A DNA stretch of 64,000 bases, taken from Rheum nobile (taxonomy: Eukaryota > Streptophyta > Magnoliopsida > Caryophyllales > Polygonaceae). Below are positions 33,162-44,511 of this stretch, one piece after another. The position numbers and the translations under genes are program-made. Every line of letters starts with the position of its first letter. The first letter of the stretch is position 1. The stretch covers positions 868,001 through 932,000 of the forward strand of contig WOAB01000127.1 in the NCBI GenBank assembly GCA_027886185.1, given 5' to 3'. Under the pieces are notes generated by a model, which saw nothing but the letters and a program-made list of their open reading frames with translations, searched no databases and was not told the DNA's origin.

Positions 33162-34735
33162 ATGGCCAACAAAGACCTCAACCCTCACCTTGCTCAATAT
33201 GAGGAAGAAGCTGCTCTCCTCAGAGCCTTCAGAGAAAAGAGAGCCGTCTCATCCTCCAAATCCCTTGATATAACCCCCATAAAAAAAAACCCTTACCCAA
33301 GCAAACAGAAGAGGTGGAAAAGGAACTCCATCATGAATCTGAATCAGCTACTCGCACCGTCTTTGATGGCGGTTCCCATGATTCATCTCCAGACAAGGAT
33401 ACTCTGGAGGTTCACAGCTCCGATCCCTCGCCTGTCAGCCTCAAATCCAAGCCTGCTCCCTCAGTTGCAACCAGGCTCAAGCTTTGCAAGCGGAGTTCCC
33501 AGGCCCTGGTTCCCTTCAACCCTGCCTCAGAAGAGCCGACCCCCTCCAAAAAGCTAAAATCAACAGCCCTCTCTTCCTTGTCCACCAGAGCAATAACCTC
33601 CACCTCCACCCTGGGAAAAGTGTCTTCCTCCTTCGCTAAGAGGAAGATTCTCAAACCCCTCATCATTGGTGAGGAATTTTTGGCCCAGCCCCTTGAAGAG
33701 GAGGATGAAGCTCAATTCAGTGATGCCCTCAGCGCATTTCACTCTCTGCTCCAGTTCCAAGGGTGGGACCAGATCTTGGTGGAACCATTCTCCGTCTCAG
33801 ATGAAGTTGTTCGAGTCTTCTACCAAAATATGACCTTTGTGCCAGCCAAGGCGGATTCTCCCTGCAACGATGCCATCGTTCAATGGAAGGGAACTATATT
33901 TCCTTTGTCCCCAAGCATCATTGCCTCTGCCTTAGGCATTGAGTACAGGCCTGGCTTTGGCATTCCGCATCAAAAGAAGACTTGGCCAAAAGTAAAAGGC
34001 TACAAAACCAATACTGAGGTGGTAAGCACGCTCTATGATGGCGACAATCCCAAGAATCTGCTGACCAAAGGGCTCTCTCTGTCCAACAAGCTGCTGCACT
34101 TCTGGATCATTTGGAATCTGGTTCCCAGGCAAGAGCACTGAGCCACAGTTCTCATCACAGATGCCATCCTTATGGAGAAAATTCTATCTGGGGAACAAGT
34201 TGATCTGCCTAAGCTGGTGCTAGCCCACATGCAATTCTGTCAATCCCATGAATCACATGCCTTGCCCTTTCCTCACCTCATAAAAAACCTTCTCTCAATG
34301 CTCAACCTGTATCCAGCCGACCTCAATGAAACTGCTTACAACAAGTTCCTCACCATGGCAACGGTGAAGAAGCTCAAAACCAAAGACCACCTGGATGCTC
34401 CCTCTGAAGTAAAAGCAGAATTGCCTAAGGAAAAGGCAAGTTCCCAAGCCACTCCAAGCTCTCTGCCTCCACTCTACCATGTCCAAGACTCCTCTGCGAT
34501 CCTAGCTTCACTGGGTCGTATTGAAAAAGCTATCACGGATGGAACCAATGCTATCTCTCTTACCATCCGTGATCAAGTGATAGAAATGGGGAAGACCAGG
34601 AATGCAATATCCGGTCTAATGAGTGTGATTCAGCAAACCTTGGAGGCTGCAACTAGAGGAGCTCAAGCAGGCAAAGAAGAGGAAATTGAGGAACAGAAGG
34701 ATGCTGAAGAGGAGGAGGACACTACGAAGCCATAG
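33162..34735 (+). pseudogene. D env-like third ORF
   Basis: SIRE-type ORF between pol and 3' LTR. It starts at ATG 33162 (MANKDLNPHLAQYEEE). A frameshift at the A9 run (33281-33289) moves coding to the frame read from 33290 on, and TGA at 34139-34141 interrupts it once more; after that the frame is open to 34735. Segments: Ser/Pro-rich region (33330-33640), a conserved globular block with 'VFYQNMTFVPA' and 'FPLSPSIIASALGI' (33800-33950), 'LLHFWIIWNLVPR', then 'LAHMQFCQSHESHALPFPHLIKNLL' and an acidic coiled-coil tail. I see no signal peptide, transmembrane helix or fusion motif, so the envelope role claimed for SIRE ORF3 is not supported here; the middle block resembles plant-transposon-protein domains. 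Confidence 0.75.
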
Positions 34736-35283
34736 GAACGTCTCTCCTAGTTCCCAGTGCTATAAAGCCACATTGTGCTAGTAGTTCCTTAGGATCCTAC
34801 CTGCCTCCCCTCTCCTTCTCTTATGTGTTTCAAGTTATTTGTGATCTTTTGTTTTTCTTCCCACTATGCATCATGGACACTGTATTGGCTTTAATGTCTA
34901 ATGAACTTTTCTGGGTATGTTTCTAATGCATCATTTGTCTTTGCCTTCAGTTTCTATTATGGTAATTGTCATGGGTTTAAAGCAATTGTTTATTTCACAT
35001 TGATATGCTACACTTGATAAGTTAATTGATCTTTTCGATGATGTCAAAAGGGGGAAGAATGGATAGAAACCTTGAACTCTTGGAACTACTGGACTTATAG
35101 GAAATCTAAACCCGTTCTGTTTCTAAGGGGGAACTCGAATAACTTAGTTCATTTGCTTAGGGGGAATTTACAACTATTGAATGTTCTTTCATTATTTTGT
35201 AAAGTTGTAAATCTCTTGGCTCAACTGTTCTCATAAATTTCATGTCCTTATTATGTTGCCAGGTTCCTTATATTTGTCATCAT
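34736..35283 (+). other. D 3' untranslated region
   Basis: Non-coding. It contains repeated polypurine-like stretches (AAAAGGGGGAAGAA at about 35047, AGGGGGAA at about 35128 and 35160) similar to the true tract, also present in K (56880-57000). Confidence 0.55.
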
Positions 35284-35298
35284 CAAAAAGGCAGAAAT
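35284..35298 (+). other. D polypurine tract (mutated)
   Basis: CAAAAAGGCAGAAAT; the K/L equivalent at 57122-57136 is CAAAAAGGGGGAAAT. Confidence 0.7.
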
Positions 35299-36411
35299 TG
35301 TTAGAAAATGGAACTCAGGAACCTCAGTTCCCATGAGAGTTCATTTCCTCAGTTTCTCTACTTTTGAAGATGACAAATACTTTGATACTAATGTTTTATC
35401 TCAAATATGTGTTTAAAGGAACCACATGACAGTTACTGAAACCATGGAAGCCAAACAAGACAAAGAAACCAAACAAGCAAGCCAAAGGAACCCAGAAGTG
35501 CAACACGTGACTCTGCTTTTCCCGATAAAGCTGGGAACGCTGAACCTCGGACAAAAGATGGTGAAAGCGACATGAGCAAAGCTTCTAAAACTTGCCACCA
35601 TCCAAAGGAAAGCTCCAAGCTGTCCAGAACGCTGAACCTCGGACATTGGTCGGTGAAAGCGACATGTCAAAGAGCTTGTCACCATCCAGAGCAAAGTTCC
35701 AAAGTATCTAGGTTGCTGAACCTCGGACGAAAGGTGGTTGACAATGACATGACAGATTCTTCTGAAGCTGTTGACCAACCAATGTGGATTCTGAGTTGCC
35801 TAGGTTGTCGGTACATGTCTAAGTCAGCGTGAATCAAGGATCACCACACAACCTAGGTCAAGCTTGCTCTGTGGGAACCGAGAGAAGACTCAACCTCGAG
35901 AATACACTATATAAGGAAGACAAGCTTCAGTGTTATTCTCAAGCACTACAACAAGAATCACACTTCATAGCAAACATAAAAGTGTGAACTCTCAACAAGA
36001 TCATCAACTCAAACCAAGATCAAGAGGAACCAGTCAAGGAACCCGAGAGCTGTGTGCTAGTTTCTGTGACTGTAAGTGAGTTAGTTCCTTAGTTCTTAGG
36101 ACTGCTTCTTGGATTGATTATACTTTCTATTAAGTTTATCTAGGATTGTCTAACTGTGTATAAGACAAAGAAACTGTGTGTTTGTTCCTAGAGTAACCTG
36201 TAACCGAAGTGATAAGAAATCAAGAAGTAGACCTTGAAATCCTTTCGAAAGAAAGGTAGTGGTTTTTATCCTAGATTGCTAGTTGGAAATCGAAGGTTTC
36301 CACTATAAGGAACTTGTTCATTTATATTTGATTGTTTATTTCCGCTACGAAGGGAACTGTAATCTGTATTCTCAGTTCCCTTGTTCTTAATCTAACAATC
36401 ACGATCCTACA
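35299..36411 (+). repeat. D 3' LTR
   Basis: 1113 bp, TGTTAGAAAA...ATCCTACA, followed by GCCTT. Confidence 0.92.
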
Positions 36412-36495
36412 GCCTTAGTTATTGTCGTGGCTCGACTTGGTACTCTTCCACATCAACTCGGGTTGCTCATAGCAACTGAACTCCTGGGGTCTAGA

Positions 36496-37902
36496 TCAGG
36501 GGGGGTGCCTCTTTGTATGCTCTGTATTGAGCTTTACCCCCAATCCCCTACACTTCATGATGGGTGGACCGCTGTTTACATCCATGATTGCACTTGCCGT
36601 CTTCATAAATGGCCTACCCAACATCTCAGGGGCTGCATGTTTGTCTTGCCCCGTATCCAGCATGGAGAAAATTTCCCTTTTACTCCCAGTTTCTTTCTTG
36701 TGCTTCCCCTTCGGTTTCTTTTTGATCTTGCACAGCGCCCTTAAAATTTGTGTGCAGCGAGGAGTGTTGTTTTCCAATTCTACCAAGGGAATGGTTGCCT
36801 CGCAGATACTGAAGGTTTCATAGAGCTCTTTGTTGTTCTTCAGACTTCGAGTATCTTGTAATGCCTCAGGGAAGGGTACGACGGGGTGCAGCGAAACAAG
36901 CGGAGAGGAGTTGGGACTCACATACTCATCATAGGCAGCCTCGAGAGGGTCAGGGGCTGCAGGAACGTTTCCGCAATCGCGGGCATCTTTCCGCGGTCGC
37001 GGATCTTCTTCAAACAGAGCCTCGTCTTCAACGATTTTTCCGCGATCGCGGAATTTATTCCGCGGTCGCGGATTTCTCTCGAACAGCTCTTCAAAGGGGA
37101 TTTTTCCGCGGTCGTGGAATTCGATCCGCGGTCGCGGAAAGGCGTCGATTTCTCCCTCCTTCTCAGTAATCAATCCATGGTCGAGGCCCTCTTCCTCGCG
37201 GTCGAAGAATTCTTCCTGCTCTCGGAAAAAATCTTCTTCAGAGAGCACATCGCGGCACACCTCCCACGGTCTCGGGTTTTCTTCTTCCAACATCTCGTTG
37301 TATTCTGCTCCCGTCTCACTAATTTGTTCTTCCCTTTCAGCTAAGGGGGCGACATGCAGCTGCTCAGTACTTTAGAGGGTCATTGAAAAGACATCCTCTC
37401 TCTGGTGCACTACTGGGTGAGATGGTAGTGTCGCTGACGCCATGGCTTCCATTCTGCTCATTGCTTGAGCCATTTGCTCCATCGAGTTCTCCAAGATCTG
37501 GTTAGTGGACTTCGTCACTTGTTCAAGTTGGATCATGCTTTGCGTAAGAGAACGAAACATATCCTCAGCAGACATGGAGGAACTTGGAGTGGATACCGGT
37601 GGGCTATGCTCATAGGTTGGACTATACTATTGTGGAGTGTCCTGTTGATAGTACGAATGTGGCTCCGGATAGAACTCCTGGTAGTTAGGACCATAACAAG
37701 GGTATTGCTGGTTCCCATAACTCGAATTGGGGTGATCTCCCCACCCTGGAGTGTATGCATAAGAGTATGGGCCATATCGCGGTTCCTGCCGGAATTGGGG
37801 AAATCTCTCCATCTCTGTATCACAATCAAAAAGGGAAAAATCAGTAGCACGGGTGTGGACCGTAAGATAGGTCCACACAAAAATTGGCACACAAACACAC
37901 AC
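36496..37902 (-). pseudogene. C Gag-protease remnant lacking capsid
   Basis: One minus-strand frame from about 37902 to 36496 with stops at 37627-37629 and 37372-37374. It begins with the Athila Gag start (HTRATDFSLFD) but jumps to a Tyr/Gln-rich linker, so the capsid domain and zinc knuckle seen in B are missing. Next is 'EDMFRSLTQSMIQLEQ', matching B's 'EDMLRTLTQHF'. Then follows an acidic region in which 'PRPRxKxRDRGK' recurs three times; these repeats are the translation of dyad words TTCCGCGRTCGCGGAA (36967-37140). The end has the protease C-terminal block 'MLGRPFMKTA.AIMDV' (about 36560) without its active-site half. It cannot encode working Gag or protease. Confidence 0.75.
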
Positions 37903-37921
37903 AAAGAAAAATTAAAACTTG

Positions 37922-37942
37922 CCTCCTCGGCAACGGCGCCAA
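37922..37942 (-). other. C primer binding site (Athila type)
   Basis: Minus strand contains TGGCGCCGTTGCCGAGGA; it lies two bases from the 5' LTR, and establishes that C is on the minus strand. Confidence 0.8.
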
Positions 37943-37944
37943 TT

Positions 37945-40900
37945 TGATAAGGGCTAAAGTCGTATCGCCTAATCAAAATAAATCCTAAACAAACCTAAAC
38001 AAGTAGCAAAGGCAAGCAAGAGTCGAATCCCACAGGGAGAAAGTAATCTTTCAAAGTGCAAAGTCGTATGTCAAAGGTAACAAAAGGGGGTTTTGTTGAT
38101 TGTTTGATTGCAAGTAAACAAAGTAAATGAAATAACAAAGATGGTAATCAATTGGGAAAAAGTACTTAGCCAGACAGATATCAACCATTCATTTGATTGG
38201 TTGATCCTAGATTCTCTCTAATTTCTTCCTATGAATGTTCTTATTCCTTTTCGTAAGTTTATAAACAGGACAAACAGACCCTGAGAATACTAACTATTAA
38301 ATAACCATGAAAATCTCACAATTCAATTCAACAACAGCAATGAGCACAGGAATTTCGATAGATACATGCAAGAGTAGCAAACAGTCATACTATTGCATGC
38401 AATTAATTCTCTCTACAATAAACCAGTCCAAACAGTTCTTAGAATATTGCAGTTGCTACACATGAATAGGGTAACTCAAACAGTGTAATACCCCTCATTT
38501 TTAGTAAGGGTATTTGGGTAATTTTCCCAACCATCGTTCTGTAATCATTTCACATTTGGCGAAGTTCGGGATTTCTGTAACGCGTATTATCTCTGTAATA
38601 ATTCCCTGAGCATTATAATATACATTCGATGTATTTTGGAGGCTTAAAATATTTGTTTGGGTACAAATATTAATTATTTCAAGATTTTATCACGTGTTCA
38701 ATTGTTTCTCTGGAAAAAGGATGCAAATAGGCCTTTTCTGCGACCGCGGCAGATTTCTGCGACGGCGGAAAATGAAGCGTCGTCAGCCTCGCGAACAAGC
38801 ATTTTTCCGTGATTGCGGAATATTTCCGCGACCGTGGAAAATGCTTCGAGCATCGTCTTCAATGGCTCGCCGGTTGGTTGGCCATCGATTCGCCGAGGGG
38901 GGGATCCAGAGTGATTCGTCTGGCCAGGCATTGGGGGTTGCTCGGTGGCTATAAAAGGAAGGCCAGGATGGAGGTGTTTGGCATCCGAAATCCAATCCCT
39001 CTCTCTCGCTCGTCTCGCCGGAAATTTGTGTCGTCGTTGGAGCTCTCGCCGGTGGTTTTAGTGCTCGAGTGGTGGTGCATTGGAAGCACAGTGGAGTAAG
39101 GAGTCGAAGCCCTCTCGCTCGGAGCCTTGTCGTGTCATCGCCGGTGAGGAATTGTCCGATTAGGGTTGTCGGGTTCATGGCTGCGACCGCGGACGATGTC
39201 CAGATGTCCGCGACCGCGGAATCCAAGCCGCAACCGCGGTTTGCCTTAGCAAACGCGATCGTGGCCTTGGACAATCCGGTCACGGATGGGACCCTTGTTC
39301 TTTCGTTTCCTTTCATTTCCTTAGATTCGTATTATTTAATTATCGAATCTAACCTAGGGTTTCATTGTGGGTTCGTTGTCGTAGGAATCTGTAATCCGAT
39401 TCCGTTCCCAGTTCCGGACCCAGGAACCCGTCGTCATTCGTTCGTTTGTCTCGATCAAGACAAGTGGCGGTTCGCTCTTGCTCATCATTCCGTGTTTCTG
39501 TTAATTATCAATTCCTTTTAATTGTTAATTAAAATGGGATGAATGTTGTTTTCGTTTGGGAACAATTTTTATAAACATATGTGATTAAAATGTGACATTA
39601 TAATAGGTTGTATATACTGCTAGAAACAACGCTATTATATCTGTAATTACCATGATGGTATTGGTGTGGACTATTGTGTGGTTTTAACTGTTTAGTTAGA
39701 ACGAGTATTCGTAGGGATGCTATGTACCTCGCGAGGTCTAGTCGTTTCTTTATAACTGGTATTAGGAGGATTTTTCCCTAGTACTCTCTCTGGTCATGAC
39801 TGTACCCTTACTCAAGGTAGGTGCACACAGCTGGTGCCGACATTCGGAATTTATTCCCTCTGATATCTCTCATGATGAGATGATATATCTTAAAAGCTTA
39901 TAACGTAAATGTGTGTTTTGGAATTTAATAAGATAAGTGCGTTATGCACATAATTAATATACCCTCGGGCGAGGAGTATAACGTGGAAACCGCCCGGACT
40001 TCGATTAGAGTAAGTCCTCCTTCCAAATATGAATTCGCATTGCGCGGTGAGGTTGGTCGTGGACCCAAATGGTCAAGTCTTTTTAAAAGCTTGTGTGAAA
40101 TTATAACGTTTCCAAACATTTGTCATACTTTCCGATAAGACTCAATCTTTTGGAGTCTTCTCTTTATACGTTTCCCTAAGACTCGATCTTTTGGAGTCTT
40201 CTCTTGATCATTCTGTTTCGTATCTTTCCGTAGAAGTATTGAGGTTCACTATCATCATCGACTTTCATTCGAGAAGCGATGGGTGTAACCTAATACTACT
40301 ACTTAGAACTTTTATGTTTTACCCTTGCATAGTCTTTCATTAGACTAACCAATCGGTTATTTCCCTTGCATGGTTGGCTGGTGTCATCCGTCTCATACGG
40401 CACATCAGGAAAACTTCCATTCCGTGAAGGCTAGAACCCGACGATGAAGGCAGATGGAGTTTTTAAGATTTTCATCAAGGTTGAAGATCCTAGGCGTGAG
40501 ATCGCTCCGATCAAGACCCTTATATTGTTTATTATTAAAAGACTTCTATTGTATTAAAACATATTCTGTATTTTGAATGTATTTGGAATTTACAGATGTA
40601 ATCTGAGACTTGGTTTAAATAAATATTATGATATTTCATATTACCCGTGTTATTTTCATGATTTGTATTAATGGTTAAGCCTTGGGTGGCTTCGGATGTG
40701 GAATCTGAGGTCACTGGCGGTAATACTTTCAAGGTAATATTTGGGGGTGTTACAAACAGTAATTACCAAACCCTAGCAATAGACAATTACTAATAACAAC
40801 GAGTTGCGTCCAACAAGCGAAATCAGTAAGAATCAATGGGATGAAGCACAAGAGAATCAATACATTCAAAGGAAAAGAAATAGAATTAGAGTCTCACAAC

Positions 40901-41572
40901 CATTATTCAAACGAAGGCTTCAATCGTCGGACTAAGCAAATGTTGATTAGTTCTTCATAGTTCGAAAAGGGAAAAACAACACTGAATAATGAACGATCCT
41001 AGTCTAGATGATGAATGGAGGCTATGGAACTAGGTTTTAAATAACCTAGAAACCAAAACCTAAAGTAAAAAGATAACAAACCTAATCCTAAAAGGAAAAT
41101 AATATAAAGTACGAAATAAGAAAAGAAAATAAAACCGGAAAAAAGTAAAAATAAAGAACTTCGGAGAATTCTCGCGCCTCGCTGTCGTGTGCTTCCGCGA
41201 TCGCGGATGGAATTCCGCGGTCGCGGAAAATTCAACCTGCCTCGCCCTTGCTCTCGACTTTGCCCTTTTCGCTGAAGGATATTTCCGCGGTCGCAGAAAA
41301 TGCAATTTTCTACTCGTTGTTCTCGAATTCGCCGCGATCGTCCTCCGTGCTCATCCGCGGTCGCGGCAGCTTCCTTCTTCGACTCTTCTCAGTCTCCTCA
41401 AGTGGTCTTCTCCTCATCTTCTGGATGTCTTCATTTTAAGCTTCTCCAAACCACTAAAGTCATACTTCTACTTCTCAACTCCAATCTCTACAATACGCTC
41501 TAAACATATCCAAATGGTACCCAAAACATCGGTAACAACTCCTAGTTAAACCCTACAAAGTAGCGCTGATCA
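37945..41572 (-). repeat. C 5' LTR (interrupted by solo LTR G)
   Basis: Segments 37945-38483 and 40760-41572, about 1352 bp without G and one copy of its duplication. It has one dyad-word unit fewer than the 3' LTR near 41285, and a 21-bp deletion near 41375. Confidence 0.9.
38484..40754 (+). mobile_element. Solo LTR G (H-related gypsy family)
   Basis: 2271 bp, TGTAATACCCC...GGGGGTGTTACA, flanked by AACAG (38479-38483 and 40755-40759). The homologous LTR at 16051-16060 shows the empty site. Its 3' two-thirds match the reverse complement of the H LTRs, for example around 39950-40080. Its U3 part (38700-39260) instead carries TTCCGCG..CGGAA dyad words like those of C, and a TATAAAAG box at 38950-38957. 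No gene; the ORF at 39069-39521 is LTR sequence. Confidence 0.9.
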
Positions 41573-41577
41573 GATGC

Positions 41578-42240
41578 CGATGACAACGCGATGCGCTCCC
41601 CTCCTGCAACGTGCTCCAGCTCCACAACGCTAGTGACTTTGAAGGGCAAGTGTGAGAATCGCCTATTGCTTGCACGCTCCAGGGACCACACCCCCGTTTT
41701 TCAGGGACGCCAATCGTGTTTTTTTCTAGTTCTTGACGCGTGTCTTTTGAATGTCATGGACTTGGTTGATTTACCCCCTGTGGTGTCGTCTCTTTTATAG
41801 GAATTTAAGGATGTGCTTCCAGAGGATCTCCATGCAGGTTTGCCGCCTATGCGAGGCATAGAGCACTAGATTGATTTTGTGCTCGGCGCCTCGTTGCCCA
41901 ATCGCGCTGCCTACCGCGCTACGCCAGAGGAGACCAAGGAGTTGCAGCGCCAGGTCTAGGAGTTGATGGACAAGGGATACGTCCGTGAGAGCCTTAGTCC
42001 CTACGCTATTCCAGTCATTCTTGTCCCAAAAAAGGATGGCTCGTGGCGCATGTGTGTTAATTGCCACGTGATCAACCAAATCACGGTGAAGTATCGCCAT
42101 CCTATTCCTAGACTAGATGACATGCTAGATGAGCTTCATGGAGCCACTTTGTTTTCTAAGATAGATTTGAAAAGTGGCCATCACCAAATTAGGATGAAGG
42201 ATGATGATAAATGGAAAACGGCATTAAAGACCAAGAGCGG
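41578..42240 (+). pseudogene. A reverse transcriptase, N-terminal part
   Basis: A continues after C with a protease-RT linker and, from about 41830, Ty3/gypsy RT: 'LPPMRGIEH', 'ELMDKGYVRESLSPYAIPVILVPKKDGSWRMCVN', 'YRHPIPRLDDMLDELHGATLFSKIDLKSGHHQIRM', ending at 'ALKTK'. Stops at about 41868 and 41957 break it. It is close to E (23040-23160). The catalytic YxDD part, RNase H and the integrase front are absent; the sequence leaves the RT pattern about six bases before H (42235) and resumes as integrase after H. Confidence 0.85.
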
Positions 42241-44493
42241 TGTATCACCCCCGACTTATGTCGGTAGTGTCACACGCTAGTGACCTCAGACGTTAATGCC
42301 CAAAGTCACCACATGCTTTAATCGGAACAATTAAGCTTAAATACATACGTAAATATTAAATATCGAAAGGATAACCAGCGGAAGACATTTTAAATGAATA
42401 AGACTTAACCTTTTTATTAAGATTCCTCTCGTAAAATGAGAAGGACGGTTTTACAACAAAGTATAACGACAGCGAAAGGCTCTTTCAAAATAGTCTTAAT
42501 TACATGACTATATAATACATTTATTTCAAAGTAAACATATACGCCTTGGAAATATTACTTCTTAAAACGCAAACTTCAACTGCAAGCCTTCTCTTCAACT
42601 GGTTACTTCGATCGTCGGGGACAAACCTCTGATGTCCCGTATAGGACGGATGACACCAGCCAACCATGCAAGGAATACAATCTGGTTGGTTAGTCTATTG
42701 AAAGACTATGCAAGGGTGATAACAAAATGGTTCTAGTGATCATAACCGTTTACTATCATTGTCCCTCGAATAATAACCGAAGGAATGATACATAACCCGA
42801 AACTTTCACGGAATGATAGAAAAATATATGCAACGAAAAGAAGACTCCAACGGAACCGAGTCATATAGGAAAATATGAAGAATTGTTTGGGAACGTTAAG
42901 TTTTCACACAAGTTTATAAAACATGACCTTGATTATTTGGGTCCACGACCAACCTCATCGCGCAATGCGAATCCAGATTGGAAAGAGAACTTACTCTAAC
43001 AAGAGTCTGGGCGGTTTCCACGTTGTACTCCTCTCCCGAGGGTATATTAATTATGTACAAAACGGCACTTATCTTATTTACTTCCAAAACGTACATTTAA
43101 CGTTAAAGCTTTTAATCCACACCAATCTCGCAATGAGATATATAACATGGGACGAATCCCGAATTTTGGCACTAGCTAAGTGCACCACCACCTATATTCA
43201 GATAGGGGTACGTCATGACCAAATGCATTAGGGAAATAATCCTCCTAACGCAAAGTTATAAAAAAACGACTATACCTCGTAAGGTACATAGCGTTCCTAC
43301 GAATACTCGTGATAAACTAGCATTTATATGTCCACATCAATGCACAACAAGTCCACATCGACTATAACTAGCACCCTATAAAAATAATATATATATATGA
43401 GGGTCGTAACTAGCATATTATACAACCTAATAATAAGGTTTACTTAACACATTTAATTTACACACACAAGTTCCCAAACGACAATTAAGAAGATTATTAT
43501 CCCAACTTAGTTAACAATCAAATAATTGATAATCAAGGGAAACATGGAATAATGAGCAAGAACGAACCGCCACTTGCCTTTGATTACGAAGCTTGACGAA
43601 AAAACGAACTCGCTTGCTTTACGAAAAGCACTTAATCTCCCAAACGCGGCCCAACAGCACCTCGTCGGAACTTGGGCAAGTTGGGGCGGCTCCAGTGGTC
43701 CTCCGGCGGCGCAACCTTGGGGCTTTCGAAGAGGACTCTTGGGCGCAGCTATGGATGTGGCTAATTGCTCAAACTAAGCTCCACAACACTCGAATTCCTC
43801 TCACGAATAGCTCGGGAAGGCATTTTAGGGTTCTTCGATTTGAAGCTCGAATTGGATGTCTTGGGGGTGAATTTGGGGTCCTATTTATAGGGCTTTTGAA
43901 GAAGGGAATATACCAAGCATAATCCCTCCATTACTTCGTCCCAATTGAAGACGATGTTATCGAATTTTGTCAATCTTCAATTCGATGCCACGAACGACAC
44001 GTTGGATAAATTGGACAAATCCCGTCGTCATTGAATCCAATTAAATGATGGATTACGTGTAGGATAGGCTCCTCTTAAATTCCCATGGTTTAATTCGATC
44101 GATCGGATCCGAAGAGGGTTGAAAATCCGCCATTGAAGGCTTATATGGAGCTTGCGTGAAAATGGCTGAAGGTTGAAGAAAGGCTTTTGGCTTAATTACA
44201 ATCGTGGCCCCCAAATTTCAGCTTATTGCACATTTTGCCCAACTTTCTTAAGTTGTCGCAAAAATGCCCTTATTTTAACTTTTATAAATCACCCAAACTT
44301 ATTTATTTATTTTAACACCTATTATAATTATCATATGATAATTTATACCAAAAATTATCATAGTCCACATTTGAACCTAAGTTCTTTAAATTTTAAATTA
44401 TTCCTCTAAAAGAAATAAAATCAATTTTAAAACTTTTATTTTTACCACTCTAAAATTACTATTTTACCCTTCTATTTTAGGTGGGTTATTACA
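42241..44493 (-). repeat. H 3' LTR
   Basis: Plus strand TGTATCACCC...GGGTTATTACA. A minus-strand TATA box (CTATAAATAG) lies at 43881-43890 and is repeated at 50321-50330 in the other LTR. Confidence 0.9.
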
Positions 44494-44511
44494 ATACTAT
44501 CCCCTTAAAAA
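44494..44511 (-). other. H polypurine tract
   Basis: Minus strand TTTTTAAGGGGATAGTAT next to the LTR start TGTAATAACCC. Confidence 0.65.

Larger units (their letters stand above)
18242..36411 (+). mobile_element. Element D: SIRE/Maximus-type Ty1/copia retrotransposon
   Basis: LTRs 18242-19354 and 35299-36411 are each 1113 bp with roughly 14 differences by eye, flanked by GCCTT (18237-18241 and 36412-36416). The primer site is initiator-Met type. Gag is split by element E; most of pol has been deleted together with part of element F; the RNase H end and an env-like ORF remain. D sits inside C. Confidence 0.92.
15525..41572 (-). mobile_element. Element C: Athila-like non-autonomous LTR retrotransposon
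   Basis: Minus-strand element with LTRs 15525-16914 (3') and 37945-41572 (5', split by solo LTR G), flanked by GATGC at 15520-15524 and 41573-41577. It has an Athila-type primer site at 37922-37942 and a GGGGGAA polypurine tract. Without insertions D and G it would be only about 5.6 kb. It retains a shortened Gag and a protease tail, the CGGGAGGCAACCCG hairpin, and a 3' UTR related to B's; there is no RT, RNase H or integrase, and no capsid domain. Confidence 0.9.

Noticed and set aside
33162..34735. A true viral envelope gene in D
   Set aside because: No signal peptide, membrane span, or fusion peptide visible; only the position matches.
38694..39521. Plus-strand ORFs that look like a short secreted or Arg-rich gene
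   Set aside because: They lie in the U3/R part of solo LTR G, next to its TATA box, with no homolog I know.
43574..43922. Two overlapping plus-strand ORFs, repeated at 50014-50362
   Set aside because: They recur only because both lie in the H LTRs, antisense to the element's transcription; no domain seen.
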